64,000 bases of DNA from Adenophora triphylla var. japonica. Lineage: Eukaryota; Streptophyta; Magnoliopsida; Asterales; Campanulaceae. The notes under the pieces are model-generated. The model made no database searches, was not told the DNA's origin, and saw only the letters and a list, made by a program, of their open reading frames with translations. How positions within the stretch are numbered: the stretch's first letter is position 1; each line of letters opens with the position of its first letter. The stretch spans positions 422,119-486,118 of the forward strand of contig JAFEMH010001366.1 in NCBI GenBank assembly GCA_022495995.1, read 5' to 3'. The position numbers were made by a program, and so were the translations under genes. Below, one piece after another: positions 63,707-64,000 of this stretch.

Positions 63707-64000
63707 AGTCTTATTTTCTGGACCGTGGGAATATAACATATGACTAACGTGGGATTCCAAATTATTCATTAAGAATCTTAAGGACGATATCAAGTATTAA
63801 AATTGATTAGTGAACTTTTGGAAACAAAATTAATATGAAGGAGTATATAAGTAGATTGATATTTTTCGTAAAAGTCAACTAATTATAAATTTAGTGAATA
63901 TATAAATCATAAAGCTTGAGTAGGTAAGATATCTCCAACTACCAAAATATATAGAAATGTTTATGGTGGGTGATAGGTCCTTCCTTGAAGAATTTCTTGG
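63707..64000. other. Intergenic, no gene seen
   Basis: AT-rich, without clear repeat ends or open frames. Confidence 0.35.

Overview
The window is nuclear DNA of a flowering plant, most likely a eudicot. The evidence is spliced genes with GT-AG introns, plant-specific gene families (G-box bZIP factor, plant aldose-1-epimerase-like protein), an Au-type SINE, Tat-lineage Ty3 and Ty1/copia elements, very many Stowaway, Tourist and hAT MITEs, and an endogenous caulimovirid. I cannot assign a species. Two host genes are complete, both on the + strand; most of the rest is nested transposable elements.

Layout. 1-7650: repeats and MITEs, including a gag-only LTR element (1301-2968) inside a Tourist-like element (1057-3473). 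7750-18060: a G-box binding factor gene with a noncoding first exon carrying an 11-codon uORF and 11 coding exons (9599-17679, 407 aa). A G-box lies upstream. Its introns hold MITEs and a copia-type element (13567-16232, perfect 5-bp TSD) that sits inside a Stowaway MITE. 18270-26430: MITEs and foldbacks, with chained Stowaway elements separated by (TA)n. 27573-32176: a glucose-6-phosphate 1-epimerase-like gene (8 coding exons, 310 aa) with a three-level nest of transposons in intron 4 and an Au-like SINE in intron 7.

33917-44017: a Tat-lineage Ty3 retrotransposon lying on the - strand, with two LTRs of about 940 bp and a perfect TSD (TCTCA). Its pol is broken, gag is missing, and an antisense + strand ORF has its own TATA box. 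Beside its 5' LTR, where only a short primer-binding site is expected, there are 61 nt matching the 3' part of a mature tRNA-Glu(UUC) including CCA.

47215-59131: a tandem duplication of a roughly 1.25-kb AT-rich unit. The (TA)n tract of the second copy is interrupted by about 9.4 kb made of (a) a 2.4-kb foldback transposon carrying host gene fragments, including the last exon of an LRR receptor kinase, and (b) a nearly intact endogenous pararetrovirus (51630-58635). The virus copy encodes a separate movement protein, a 60-aa ORF, a 1409-aa coat-protease-RT-RNase H polyprotein, and an RG-rich downstream protein broken by a stop and truncated. It has no integrase.

Most interesting observations: the tRNA-derived segment with the linked gag deletion; the duplication/insertion structure and the pararetrovirus gene plan; and a pair of compensating 1-nt indels in the bZIP basic region that puts Pro-Gly where Ala-Arg is conserved. 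All comparisons were made by eye; no database search or alignment program was run.
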